Of a stretch of DNA of 64,000 nucleotides, positions 40,034-49,406 are shown one piece after another. The DNA is from Pseudomonadota bacterium. Lineage in GTDB: Bacteria; Desulfobacterota; Desulfobulbia; Desulfobulbales; JAGXFP01. The notes beneath the pieces are model-generated. The model was not told the DNA's origin. It made no database searches and was given only the letters and a program-made list of their open reading frames with translations. Every line of letters begins with the position of its first letter. The first letter of the stretch is position 1. The DNA is taken from positions 1 to 64,000 of the forward strand of contig JAHJIQ010000045.1 of assembly GCA_018823285.1 (NCBI GenBank). The letters run 5' to 3'. The translations under genes and the position numbers were made by a program.

Positions 40034-42916
40034 ATGGATTACGGCGAAGAAAAAGTAGACTTCAGTTTTGATTCGGACCTTGATCCGGTTGAGCGCAAAG
40101 CCGCCATCGATGCCACCGCGTCTTTTCTTGTCGCCCTCAAAAGTTACGGCCTTTTCCCCCCCGAACATGCCAGCACCCTGAACATGATGGCTGGCGTCTC
40201 TTCTCATCTGATCGATTTCATAAGCAAATATGGGGATTTACGACTGGAAGTCGAAAAAAACCGTCTTCTTTATTGCGATGAGGTTATTTTTGAAGAAGAG
40301 GTCTCCGACGATAATCCGGCCTTTGTTTTTTTCCGGGACGGGATTCGCTGGATCGAATTCCAGGAAGGTTTGACGGAGAGCGAAGTTGTCACCTTCTTCA
40401 GGCTGATCAATTATTACAAGGAGACGAGAGAAGAAGAGGATGGAGACATCGTCACCGCCCTCTGGAGCGCCGATCTTAATCATATTGCCTATGAGGCGTC
40501 GGATGAACTCTGGGAGGCTGAACCGGTCCTTGAATTTTCGCTTCTCAATCCAGCCGCCCAGGAATTTCTCGAACGAGGTGGCGGCGCGGTAAAGGGCTTC
40601 GACCTCCTGAAGAGCATGCTGGGTCTTGAACCAATATTGACCGGCGGCAAAGGTGATGATTCCGGTGAAGGAACCGGTGAAGGTGATGGTTCCGGTGAAG
40701 ATGCTGTTGATGGTGGATTGGATGGAGGCGGGAGCGGATTTACCTCAAACGATGGAGGATTCGGTGGCGGTACCGGTGGCGGCGCGGGCAGTTTTGTTAC
40801 CGGTGATGGTGATGCTGCCGGTGAAGGTGGTGGTGGCAGCTCGGAAGACCTGAGCTTCTGGAATTTACTGACTGATGCAGAACCTGCTTCCGGTGGCGGG
40901 GGAGGTACCGGAACAGGGACCGGGGTTGGAAGTGGGACCGGAACCGGGGCGGGAGATGAATCGGAGACAGGCGATGGATCCTGGTCCGGGACGGGTGGCC
41001 CGAGTGGCCCTGATGCCGGCGGGTCCGGGGTTGACGGTAGTGCAGGTTCCGGCGGCGTTGGTGGAGCGGGGAGCGGTTCCGGGACAGGCATCGGATTCGG
41101 GGGGGAGGCTGGCCAAAGGTCTGTTGCGGCTGGCGGTCAAGACTCCGGACCTGGTGGCGGTCCTGGGGCAGGAAGCGGTATTGGAAAGGGGGGAGCTGGC
41201 GGTGGCAGTGGTCGCGGTTCAGGCACAGGGGGCGGCCCGGTTAAAAGTGGCGGTGCCGGCTCAGGAGGCCCTGACGCCGGAAGCGGTCTCAGCATGGGCG
41301 GAGCAGGGGCCGGCGCTGGCGGCGCCCCAGGTTATGGTGCAGGATCCGGTTCGGGTAAAGGTGATGGAAATACCCCTGGCACAGACCTTGGCGCGGGTCC
41401 AGGTGCGGGCCCGGGAGCAGGCCCGGGAGCAGGCCCTGGAGCAGGTCCTGGGGCAGGGCCCGGCCCGGGGAGAGGACCGGCTGGAGAAGGTTTTTCAGAG
41501 GGTGGCGCGAATTCGGGATCCGGTTCGGGAGATGGAATCGGCAGGAAGGTCTCCGGGCGAAGGCGAAAGGGGCTGAAAGGTTCGCATCTGCCGATTTCAG
41601 GAAAAATCTCGGATCGTCTGGCAGGTGGCAAGTATCCTCAAGGCGGAACAGTTGGCGGCGGTAGAGGAACTGACGCCCCGCCTTCCCGTGTCGACCAGAA
41701 AAAGGCCGGAGCGGATTCCCGACCCGGGCGGGGTGGTGACTGGGAGGATAGAAGACCGACCGTAGATGACGATTATATCAGTGTCAGCGTTGCGTCCATC
41801 GAAGTCGGGGAAACCCTGTGGAGCTTCAGCCAGGAGGAGAAACGGACGCTTGATCAGATGATCAGGGAATATGAGGAGCGGAGCAGCAGTTCGGATGTAA
41901 CGGAGCTTTTGATGTTTGTCCTGAGGGACGAAACAGAACCGCATATTTTTGAGTCGATCATCAATTTCATGAAAGAGGAGTTCCGGAATATTCTTATCGC
42001 CCAGGATTTCCGGCTTGCTTACGCACTCCTGAACAACCTCAAGGATATGCGGGAGCATCTGAAAGATGATAAGGAATGGGCGCTGCCGATCCTTGACAGA
42101 TATTACGATGACATTGCCGAACCGGAGATTTTGGACACCCTGCTGCCGGTGTGGGCGGAGCTGCAGAACTTCGATGAGCCGAAGCTCAAGACTTTTGCTG
42201 CTTTGATGCAGTTGCTGCCGCCGAAAACCGCCGAGTCGCTTGCTCCGATGTTCAGCAGGATTCATTCGGAACAGGGGCGACGCATCATGGTCGACATGAT
42301 AGCGGGTTTTCTGCGCAGGGATCTCAGGATTCTTGAAAAAATGCTGGCGCGGCCGGAAGAGGAAATTACCTTGAGACTGGTTCACGTCTTGCGCGGGCTG
42401 CCCGATCACAATATCGCGGAAGCCCTGTTGTATAAAGTAATCCATCATTCCAAGGACAGGGTGCGTAAAGAGGCTTTGAGCATCCTGGTAAGCCGGGACT
42501 CCCAGCATTTTGAAAAGCTTTTTCAGATGATCCATGACTCAAACAGGGAAATCCGGATGCATCTACTCGATTATTTTGGAGATGAAAGAAACCCTGTTGC
42601 CGAGAGCATCCTCCAGGAATACATGCAGGGAGACAGGTTCCAGGGGAGGGATCAGGAACATCTCCTTTCCTGTTACAGAGCTCTCGGCAGGTGCGGGTCT
42701 GACAATGCCGTTCCATTTCTTGAAAAGGTTTTGTTTGGTCAACCCTGGAACTTTGTTATCGGACTCGGAACCCCTGTACATCGTCAGGGAGCCGCTCTGG
42801 CATTGAAACTGATCAAGACTCCAAAAAGCATCATGCTTTATAACAGAGCTGAAAAAAGTGCAATACCGCATATCAAAGGGGCGTGGCTGAAAGCTAATGC
42901 CGACAAGAAACTATGA
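40034..42916 (+). CDS. large protein with N-terminal module, ~300-residue glycine-rich linker and C-terminal HEAT-like repeats
   Basis: 960 residues. Residues 1-200 form an alpha/beta module (LKSYGLFPPEHASTLNMMAG, LRLEVEKNRLLYCDEVIFEE, FFRDGIRWIEFQEGL). Residues ~203-505 are extremely rich in Gly, Ser, Ala and Asp, with a (PGAG)n array at 455-477. Residues ~580-960 are helical and repeat-like (PDHNIAEALLYKVIHHSKDR, HLLDYFGDERNPVAESIL), consistent with HEAT repeats. No signal peptide, so it is probably cytoplasmic. Its N-terminal module resembles that of the next gene, which overlaps it by 4 bases. A role in c-di-GMP signalling is inferred from that neighbour. I do not recognise the family. 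Confidence 0.8.
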   Translation: MDYGEEKVDFSFDSDLDPVERKAAIDATASFLVALKSYGLFPPEHASTLNMMAGVSSHLIDFISKYGDLRLEVEKNRLLYCDEVIFEEEVSDDNPAFVFFRDGIRWIEFQEGLTESEVVTFFRLINYYKETREEEDGDIVTALWSADLNHIAYEASDELWEAEPVLEFSLLNPAAQEFLERGGGAVKGFDLLKSMLGLEPILTGGKGDDSGEGTGEGDGSGEDAVDGGLDGGGSGFTSNDGGFGGGTGGGAGSFVTGDGDAAGEGGGGSSEDLSFWNLLTDAEPASGGGGGTGTGTGVGSGTGTGAGDESETGDGSWSGTGGPSGPDAGGSGVDGSAGSGGVGGAGSGSGTGIGFGGEAGQRSVAAGGQDSGPGGGPGAGSGIGKGGAGGGSGRGSGTGGGPVKSGGAGSGGPDAGSGLSMGGAGAGAGGAPGYGAGSGSGKGDGNTPGTDLGAGPGAGPGAGPGAGPGAGPGAGPGPGRGPAGEGFSEGGANSGSGSGDGIGRKVSGRRRKGLKGSHLPISGKISDRLAGGKYPQGGTVGGGRGTDAPPSRVDQKKAGADSRPGRGGDWEDRRPTVDDDYISVSVASIEVGETLWSFSQEEKRTLDQMIREYEERSSSSDVTELLMFVLRDETEPHIFESIINFMKEEFRNILIAQDFRLAYALLNNLKDMREHLKDDKEWALPILDRYYDDIAEPEILDTLLPVWAELQNFDEPKLKTFAALMQLLPPKTAESLAPMFSRIHSEQGRRIMVDMIAGFLRRDLRILEKMLARPEEEITLRLVHVLRGLPDHNIAEALLYKVIHHSKDRVRKEALSILVSRDSQHFEKLFQMIHDSNREIRMHLLDYFGDERNPVAESILQEYMQGDRFQGRDQEHLLSCYRALGRCGSDNAVPFLEKVLFGQPWNFVIGLGTPVHRQGAALALKLIKTPKSIMLYNRAEKSAIPHIKGAWLKANADKKL

Positions 42917-45015
42917 GTAACCCCAAAACAGATAAACCGAGATTTGGTGATTCACAGCTTCTTCCCGGTGAAGAACTCCTGGCAAGTCTGCACAGCCTGG
43001 TCCAGACGATCAAGATTCACGATGTTAACAATCAACTGGTTACAAACTGTGTCGAACGTTTTATGGAGGCCGTGGAGATTCTTCTTGAAGATGCGGATGA
43101 TCTGACCATTCAGGTTTCCAAAGGGCGTTTTTATATCCAGGAGGAGAAACTGCCCCATCGGCGGACCATTGCCAATATGGTTGATACCGTACTTAAGTTT
43201 TTCGACCAGAGGGGGCTGATGGGGCTCAGGATTTATCCGGCAATTGCAATAGCTCCTGCCGAGGAGCTGGTGGCTTTTGCCAGATATCTGAATGATTCAC
43301 TCAAACAGAAAAATCCGATGGACTGGCTCGTTCTCCGTTTCGAGGAGGCCAAACTTCAGTGGGTTGCCATACTGCAACCGGAGATTGTCGAATCGACAGA
43401 TGCAGCGGCAGGACTCGGTTTTGATTCAGGAGGAAAAGCCGGTCGGGGTCGTCCCGGAGAAACGGGAAAAGGGATCGGTGGTTTTGGCCCAGGTGGTGAA
43501 GGACCTGACGCTGGGGCCGGTTATGAAGGTTCCGGTCTTGGTGATGGTGGAGGTGAGCGTAGAGGCACAGGATCCGGAATCAGTTCTGGAAGCGGATCGG
43601 GTGGAACAGGGCAAGGGCTGTTTGGTACGGGAATCGGTTCAGATTCCGGGCAAGGAACCGGCAAAGGCACTGATGGTGGTACTGGTGGTTTCGGAAAAGC
43701 TGCCGGGAAAGGGAGAGGCGCCGGGGCGGATTCTGGAGTGGGAGGTGGAAGCATCCTCGCCGATTCTGGGAGTGGCAGCGCCGCTGGAGCGGATTCGGGA
43801 GGTGAAAGTTCTGGAGACGGTCCTGGAAGCGGCAGTTTCGGAACTGGTTCAGGAAGTGGTGGCCTCGGCGGCGGGGCTGGTGGAGAAGAAGGTGGTGGTC
43901 ATGGCAAGGGGGGCAGTGGGAAAGGTCCAGGTAAAGGCCCGGGAAAAGGACCCGGCAAAGGCCCAGGTAAAGGGAAAGGGTCCGGGCCCGGGAAAGGCCC
44001 GGGGAAAGGTGGTGACAGAAGCGGCGCAGATACCGATAGGGGAGGGGGTGAGGTTGAGCTGCCAGGTCAGCGGTCTCCCCGAAAAGTATATGCCTATGCC
44101 CTTGAATCGATGCGGGAAGTTGCCCAGAAAATATCGGTCAACCAGAGGGCTGGGGTCAGGAATGCGGTCAGGATGGTCCAGAATATGGTCGAGGAGGTGG
44201 TTCTTCAGGAACAGCCGCTGCTTCTGGCCATGAGCACCATAAGGGTTTACGACGATTATACCTTTACCCATTCGGTGAACGTTGCGATTCTTTGCATGTA
44301 CCTTGGGAAACAAATCGGAGTTTCGAAAGAAACGATGGAGAGTCTTGGGATCAGCGCTCTTTTTCATGATCTTGGCAAGGTCCTGATCCCGCAGAATATT
44401 TTGAATAATGACAAACCTCTCAGCAGCGATGAAATATCAGAGATCCGCAAGCATTCATTGAACAGTATCAGGCTTATCGTCAGGCTCCGGGCTTCTGCCA
44501 AGCGCAAAACCAGAATCCTGTTGCCGCCCTTTGAGCACCATTTACGTTTTGATCTCAATGGGTATCCGAAGATAGGGTGGAAGAGACCCATAAGCCTCTG
44601 TGGCCGGATACTGACCATCTGCGACGTCTACGATGCGCTTACTTCGCCGAGAGTTTACCGGCCTGAAGCGATGAGTGCCGACCGTGCTCTCGGTCTGATG
44701 CTTGAAGGGTCGGGAACGGTTTTTGATCCGATTCTTTTGAAGGTTTTTATCAATATGCTCGGTGTGTATCCGGTTGGGACGTTGCTGGAGCTTGACAATG
44801 GAGATATCGGACTTGTTTCAAAAGCACCTTCGACCCATATTATGAACAGACCATCGGTCATCCTGCTGGAGCCGGATGGCCATGGCAGTTTTAAAAAGGG
44901 TGAGGAAGTGAATCTGGCCGATACAGATGATTCAGGATTTTTCTATCGAAATGTAACCGGAAGTGTTCATCCGGCGGTGTTTAATATTCAGCCTGCAGAA
45001 TTTCTCACAATATAG
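42913..45015 (+). CDS. HD-GYP domain protein with a long glycine-rich linker
   Basis: 700 residues. Residues 20-155 resemble the N-terminal module of the upstream protein (IKIHDVNNQLVTNCVERFME, DDLTIQVSKGRFYIQEEKL, FFDQRGLMGLRIY). Residues ~166-378 are Gly/Ser-rich with a Lys-containing array (PGKG)n at 335-366. The C-terminal part is an HD-GYP domain: H454, ALFHDLGK (H485 and D486), H514, then HHLRFDLNGYP (542-552). The usual Glu in HHE is Leu here, so metal binding may be altered. HD-GYP proteins hydrolyse c-di-GMP. Coupled to the upstream gene by ATGA. Confidence 0.88.
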   Translation: MSNPKTDKPRFGDSQLLPGEELLASLHSLVQTIKIHDVNNQLVTNCVERFMEAVEILLEDADDLTIQVSKGRFYIQEEKLPHRRTIANMVDTVLKFFDQRGLMGLRIYPAIAIAPAEELVAFARYLNDSLKQKNPMDWLVLRFEEAKLQWVAILQPEIVESTDAAAGLGFDSGGKAGRGRPGETGKGIGGFGPGGEGPDAGAGYEGSGLGDGGGERRGTGSGISSGSGSGGTGQGLFGTGIGSDSGQGTGKGTDGGTGGFGKAAGKGRGAGADSGVGGGSILADSGSGSAAGADSGGESSGDGPGSGSFGTGSGSGGLGGGAGGEEGGGHGKGGSGKGPGKGPGKGPGKGPGKGKGSGPGKGPGKGGDRSGADTDRGGGEVELPGQRSPRKVYAYALESMREVAQKISVNQRAGVRNAVRMVQNMVEEVVLQEQPLLLAMSTIRVYDDYTFTHSVNVAILCMYLGKQIGVSKETMESLGISALFHDLGKVLIPQNILNNDKPLSSDEISEIRKHSLNSIRLIVRLRASAKRKTRILLPPFEHHLRFDLNGYPKIGWKRPISLCGRILTICDVYDALTSPRVYRPEAMSADRALGLMLEGSGTVFDPILLKVFINMLGVYPVGTLLELDNGDIGLVSKAPSTHIMNRPSVILLEPDGHGSFKKGEEVNLADTDDSGFFYRNVTGSVHPAVFNIQPAEFLTI

Positions 45016-45402
45016 ACCGCTACTCACCGTATCTTTCTGCGACTTCTTTATATAGTTAATGGGTGTTTTTCGTTGACTGCAGTGAGTGAAGACTCTGGAT
45101 GTGTGTCGTTGAGGAGGTTTCGGATTCCTCTCGAAGTCGCATTCCGTCACTTGCAGCACCTAATGAATTTTCCGATTATTCCCGGCGATTTGTTTGGGGG
45201 GAGGTGGAAGCGATTGTGGCTGGCAAGTGTGTCTTAATTTGTCTCACTTCAGGCGGGACGGAAAGATCTCGGTTGTTGAAGGGCGTGTCATAAAGGGGGG
45301 ACAACAACCCGGCGTGGAATTCAAATTTGAACTCCAAAGAGGTGCGGCGTCGGAATGGTGTGTGGTCCAGCCCCGGAGTGTCCGGTGCAGCAGGTGTCTC
45401 GC
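45016..45402. other. intergenic region with possible decayed coding sequence
   Basis: 387 bases after the HD-GYP gene. Two plus-strand frames each carry a protein-like stretch that would join by a frameshift near 45240: RRFVWGEVEAIVAGKCVLI in one, and HFRRDGKISVVEGRVIKGG then QQPGVEFKFELQRGA in the other. No single frame is convincing. It may be a frameshifted pseudogene. I do not recognise the parent. Confidence 0.3.
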
Positions 45403-45618
45403 TTACTTTATGCTATTCGGATATACAGGGTATCTGGGCTGGCATTGATCAACAGCGTCTACGATCCGTTGCACCTGAACATCAATGCCGCTGAGGTCGA
45501 CCTGTTCGAGAATTCCGAGGTTGTCAAGACGGTCCTTTAGAACAATCATTTGCCCCATCAAGGCTTGGGCACCGTTGCGAGCTTGATGGGTAACGCTGAT
45601 GCATTTGTCTGCTGTCAT
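45403..45618 (-). CDS. small hypothetical protein, 71 residues
   Basis: ATG at 45618 with GAGG at a proper distance (GAATGAGGCGAC). The product (TADKCISVTHQARNGAQALM, then IVLKDRLDNLGILEQVDLSG) has the composition of a real soluble helical protein. No signal peptide or known motif. It stands alone on the minus strand between unrelated genes. It could be a stand-alone gene or the last piece of a decayed one. Confidence 0.5.
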   Translation of the reverse strand: MTADKCISVTHQARNGAQALMGQMIVLKDRLDNLGILEQVDLSGIDVQVQRIVDAVDQCQPRYPVYPNSIK

Positions 45619-45737
45619 GTCGCCTCATTCTCCTGAAAATTTTGAACCACAGAAACGAACTGTTCCCTTGCCAGAAATTACTCTTCTTGAACCTCTTCCC
45701 TTTTATAACAAGAGGAATATTGATGTCAATAAAATAT

Positions 45738-45758
45738 ACCACATATTGTGGTTTTTTT
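45738..45758 (+). terminator. hairpin with T-run (possible terminator)
   Basis: ACCACA-tat-TGTGGT followed by a run of seven T residues in an AT-rich gap. No gene ends directly before it on the plus strand, so it may end an unannotated transcript. Confidence 0.4.
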
Positions 45759-45894
45759 CTCAAAGTAGTCTATATGTTGTATTTTCAATAAGTTAGACAA
45801 GATGCTTGGTTCCATGGTAAAAAGTCTTTGTTTTAGGATTCCAGGCTGGGACTGCGATTGCTCCTGATCAGGAATTTTTTTAAGGTAATGAGAC

Positions 45895-46395
45895 ATGGGA
45901 AAAGATGAAAAGGTTGTAATTGTTGATCTGGAGAACAGGGTGATCGGACATGCCCCACGGTGGGTCATGAGAGAAGAAAAACTGATTCACCGCGCTACCT
46001 ATATTCTGGTATTCAACAGGAGAGGAGAGCTTTATGTGCAGAAAAGAACAATGACAAAAGATATTTACCCGGGATTTTACGATTTGGCAGCCGGCGGGGT
46101 CGTGCTTGACGGTGAGAGCTATGATGAGTCTGCCAGGCGGGAACTTCTGGAAGAACTCGGAGTTTCTCCTCCATTAAACAGGTTGTTTGATCATTTTTAT
46201 TCCGGACCTCACAATCAGGTATGGGGTAGGGTGTATTCCTGTCTCCACGATGGCCCTTTTGTTCTCCAGGTTGATGAGGTTGAAAGTGCTTGTTTTATGC
46301 GGAGGGAAGAAGTTGTCCGTTTCAGTGGCGATCATGATTTCACTCCTGATGGGATTGAGATTTTCGCTCGGTACATGGCGGAAAAATTGCAGTAA
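45895..46395 (+). CDS. NUDIX hydrolase
   Basis: 166 residues. The NUDIX box spans ~64-86, beginning GGVVLDGESYDESARREL and ending LEELG, with all catalytic Glu residues and the Arg present (Gx5Ex7REUxEExGU). The start region (VVIVDLENRVIGHAPRWVMR) resembles YfcD/isopentenyl-isomerase-like NUDIX proteins. It cleaves a nucleoside-diphosphate-linked substrate; which one is not evident. It lies 28 bases before the inositol monophosphatase gene and probably shares its transcript. Confidence 0.9.
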   Translation: MGKDEKVVIVDLENRVIGHAPRWVMREEKLIHRATYILVFNRRGELYVQKRTMTKDIYPGFYDLAAGGVVLDGESYDESARRELLEELGVSPPLNRLFDHFYSGPHNQVWGRVYSCLHDGPFVLQVDEVESACFMRREEVVRFSGDHDFTPDGIEIFARYMAEKLQ

Positions 46396-46423
46396 GTTTG
46401 TCGAATAGACTGGAGGTTTGCCG

Positions 46424-47242
46424 ATGGATCGGGTGGGAAAAGTTCTTGATCACTGTACAACTGCAATTTCACCGATGCTCAGGGCTGCAGTGGAGGCTTC
46501 ATCTGCTGCGGGGGAGATTATAAGGGAGTTGTATGACCAACCACACCAGATCCGAATGAAAGGTGCCATTGATCTGGTGACTGAAGCGGATCTGGCTGCG
46601 GAAAAAGCGATACTGGAGATCCTTTCAGAAAGGTTTCCTCACCATTCATTCATGGGTGAAGAGTCGAGCTCCGATCAGATTGGTGACCGGGATGGTTCAC
46701 TCTGGATCATAGATCCCCTTGACGGGACGACCAATTTCGCTCACGGGTTCCCATATTTTTGTGTGTCAATAGCCTATCAGGAAAATGGCAGGTGTGAGGC
46801 GGGAGTGATCAATTGCCCGATGCAGAACGAGATTTTTCTCGCCTGGCGCGGGGGCGGTGCCTACCTGAACGGCAGAAAGATTTCCGTATCACAAAGTTCT
46901 TCCCTGCTTGAATCATTGATTGCAACTGGTTTCCCCTATTCCATAGAAGAAAGAATCGACAGAGTTTTATCACAATTCGGCAAGGTGCTGCCGAAGGTAA
47001 GAGACATCCGTCGGGCAGGCGCTGCAGCGCTTGATCTGGCGTATGTGGCATGTGGACGTCTTGACGGGTTCTGGGAAATGGATCTGAAACCCTGGGATAC
47101 AGCGGCCGGAGTTCTAATGGTTGAGGAGGCTGGAGGCAGGGTGACTGATTTTGCGGGGAGCGTTAACTGGACGCCTTATATGCCTGAAGTGGTAGCCAGT
47201 AACGGCAGGATTCATTTGGATCTGGTTTCAATGCTGTCCTGA
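46424..47242 (+). CDS. inositol monophosphatase family protein (SuhB-like)
   Basis: 272 residues from ATG 46424, with GGAGG 8 bases upstream; the TTG at 46418 is too close to that site. All metal-binding motifs are present: GEESS (metal 1 Glu), WIIDPLDGTTNFAHG (DPLDGT) and KPWDTAAG (WD). It removes phosphate from inositol-1-phosphate or related sugar phosphates in the cytoplasm. The 3' end overlaps the convergent cNMP/PilZ gene by 31 bases. Confidence 0.92.
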   Translation: MDRVGKVLDHCTTAISPMLRAAVEASSAAGEIIRELYDQPHQIRMKGAIDLVTEADLAAEKAILEILSERFPHHSFMGEESSSDQIGDRDGSLWIIDPLDGTTNFAHGFPYFCVSIAYQENGRCEAGVINCPMQNEIFLAWRGGGAYLNGRKISVSQSSSLLESLIATGFPYSIEERIDRVLSQFGKVLPKVRDIRRAGAAALDLAYVACGRLDGFWEMDLKPWDTAAGVLMVEEAGGRVTDFAGSVNWTPYMPEVVASNGRIHLDLVSMLS

Positions 47243-48375
47243 GAGAAGCCTCCTTCATCAAGGAGTCGGGTCATCGTCCCGACGGCATTGGCAAAGACGA
47301 TCAGGAGCCCTCTCACCTTTGGCGGCATTTCGTTGAACTGGACACCGATCGCACTGGTACGGACATTGGCAATACTGGTAATCTTGTGCCAGGCAAGCCG
47401 GCCCATTATGGCAAGGGCCACTGTTTCTCCGGGCAGGCTGATTCTGATCTTGGCATTTCGGCCGGCGAGATCTTCAGGGATGTCCTGGTACTTGGGATCA
47501 ACAATCACACAGGCGCCACCAAGAGAGATGTCACTGGAATAGCCTTTTACGTTGATGGAGGTAAGGCCTGGTTCGCGTCCGAAAATCTCCAGGTTCAGGA
47601 TGATCGATAATTCCTGGCGGGAACTTTTACGGAAAAATTTTGATGGTTTATCTTCATCGGGGAGAGATTTCGAATCGTTGAGATTTTTCAGGCCGGTTTC
47701 AAAATCCGGGTGTTCCCCGCACAGGGAAAGAAGATTCTCGTTGGTTATTTTCAGTAATTCGACACGTGTTTCAGCCCTGATGTAGGAGGAGAAATCTTTC
47801 TTCTTTTCCCTGGGAATCAGGCACCCGAAGAAATCGTTTTCAATCAGGAGTTTGGGGTCGATATTTTCCGGGTCGTCTTCCGTGAGAGATTCGGTGAGTT
47901 CGCCGGAGACAACCAGGTATAAAGCATCGTCGGGAGAGCCGGTTTTTTTTACATATTCGCCCGAATTATACAGTTCAAGATTAACCAGAGAGAGGACATC
48001 CACCAGTTCTGGGTAAGACATTTTGGCGAAGCATTCGGCAATGGCGGAGGTATGGGAATCTTTCCGCTTTAATCTTGAATGGAGAGAACGAAGATCATAT
48101 GGCGACGGTTTGACAATGCTCCAGGTGCACATCAGGGCTGCGATCGCCTGGAGGCTCATTCCCTGCTGCATAAACAGGTGATAAGTTTTTCTGTAGGTCT
48201 TGCTTGCTTCGATAAATGCTTTCTTGCTGCTCAGATAATCTGCAAGCAGGCGATACAGTCGGGGTTCATTGGGAAACTCTTTGATGAGTTTTTTATAGTC
48301 ATCCAATGAACTCAATGATGATAATCCCAGAGTCAACTGGTCAATGATCTGGATGTGAGATTTCTTGTTTTCCAT
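47212..48375 (-). CDS. TPR-like, cyclic-nucleotide-binding-like and PilZ domain protein
   Basis: 387 residues. Residues ~25-110 are TPR-like helices (PNEPRLYRLLADYLSSKKAF). Residues ~115-220 resemble a cNMP-binding fold (SYPELVDVLSLVNLELYNSG, ALYLVVSGEL, then a degenerate end). Residues ~245-370 form a PilZ-type domain (RQELSIILNLEIF, YSSDISLGGACVIV, AIGVQFNEMPP) though the usual RxxxR is not clear, so c-di-GMP binding is uncertain. It is probably a regulatory effector in the cytoplasm. The 3' end overlaps the inositol monophosphatase gene on the opposite strand. Confidence 0.75.
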   Translation of the reverse strand: MENKKSHIQIIDQLTLGLSSLSSLDDYKKLIKEFPNEPRLYRLLADYLSSKKAFIEASKTYRKTYHLFMQQGMSLQAIAALMCTWSIVKPSPYDLRSLHSRLKRKDSHTSAIAECFAKMSYPELVDVLSLVNLELYNSGEYVKKTGSPDDALYLVVSGELTESLTEDDPENIDPKLLIENDFFGCLIPREKKKDFSSYIRAETRVELLKITNENLLSLCGEHPDFETGLKNLNDSKSLPDEDKPSKFFRKSSRQELSIILNLEIFGREPGLTSINVKGYSSDISLGGACVIVDPKYQDIPEDLAGRNAKIRISLPGETVALAIMGRLAWHKITSIANVRTSAIGVQFNEMPPKVRGLLIVFANAVGTMTRLLDEGGFSQDSIETRSK

Positions 48376-48887
48376 AAAGAGAGTGCCGCACAGAAAAATA
48401 ATATGTTTAACTTGATGTAATCATTAAGATTAATACACCAGCTGATATTTATTGTCATTAAATAAAAAAGTGGGTCTAGTCGGAGGATCCCAGCAGAGTT
48501 TCTGGATATTTTAACTGCCTGTTGTCAGGGGGATAAAATGACAGGATTTTGTGATTATGCTGCTTGATTCGGATACATGGCGTCGCGTCGCTTGCTTTCT
48601 CTGAAGCTGGTTGGATCAAGCTTTTCACTCCTGAACAATCATACTGTTTTTTTAAGACGGGGCGGGGTAATCCATTTGAAGTGACTTCGGGAATTGAAAG
48701 TTGTTTCGAATCTATGGGTTTTCCTTATCAGGCCGGGAATTGGGTATAATGAGAAATAGTATCTTAATGTTGTGGATTTTAACTTGATATTGAATATACT
48801 TCTGACAGTATGAAACACAAAGTTGATTGATGGGCAGTATGCTTTGCAGATCATTATATTCCTTATATTCCTTGCGGGGAGGGTGAA
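48376..48887. other. intergenic region, 512 bases
   Basis: No gene that I can support. The 61-codon plus-strand ORF at 48564-48749 has no ribosome site and no recognisable features. A TATAAT hexamer within GGGTATAATG (about 48744) could be a -10 for the downstream gene. The segment 48410-48470 is AT-rich. Confidence 0.4.
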
Positions 48888-49406
48888 ATGAAATTTCTCG
48901 GAAAATGTGTTGTGTTTTTATTGGCTGTGGTGGGGATGTCCTTTGCAGGTGCCCAGGTTTGGGCAGGCCAGCCCCATGAATCACTTGTCCCCCTGCTCGT
49001 GAATCTTGATGGCTGGAAGGCGGATGCCGGAACCGGAATGAGTCTTGCCAGTGACACCATGAAGATGATTACGGCACACCGCAGCTATAATAAAGGAAAA
49101 AAACAACAGATTGTTGTAGATGTGCTGGTGAATAGTGGCCCGCCACCGGCTCATAGGCTGAAAGAGTCCGTTATGGAAAATGAAGAGAAGATCGTAAGGA
49201 CAAGCAAGATAGACGGTTTCTGGGTGAGCACTACCAATAATAATAAAACGAAAGTAGGTGAGGTCTATGTTGTTCTTTCCCAAAACAGTCAGACCCATGC
49301 TTTGATAATTTTCAGATTCATTAATCTGGATGAGAAAGAGGCAATGGAAATTGCCAAGAAATTTAACTGGAAAACTCTCGAAAAGGCAACCAGCAAGTTG
49401 CTTTGA
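48888..49406 (+). CDS. exported hypothetical protein, 172 residues
   Basis: A clear Sec signal peptide (about 1-27, ending VWAG) precedes a soluble domain with LVNLDGWKADAGTGMSL, then beta-rich segments (QQIVVDVLVNSG, VGEVYVVLSQNS, LIIFRFINLDEKEAMEIA). GGGAGGGTGAA precedes the ATG. It is probably periplasmic. The pattern of alternating strands and a final helix is like small lipoprotein-type domains, but I do not recognise the family. Confidence 0.8.
   Translation: MKFLGKCVVFLLAVVGMSFAGAQVWAGQPHESLVPLLVNLDGWKADAGTGMSLASDTMKMITAHRSYNKGKKQQIVVDVLVNSGPPPAHRLKESVMENEEKIVRTSKIDGFWVSTTNNNKTKVGEVYVVLSQNSQTHALIIFRFINLDEKEAMEIAKKFNWKTLEKATSKLL

Noticed and set aside
40489..41631. Pro-rich ORFs on the minus strand opposite the glycine-rich linker
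   Set aside because: They are the complement of Gly codons (GGN read as NCC), not independent genes.
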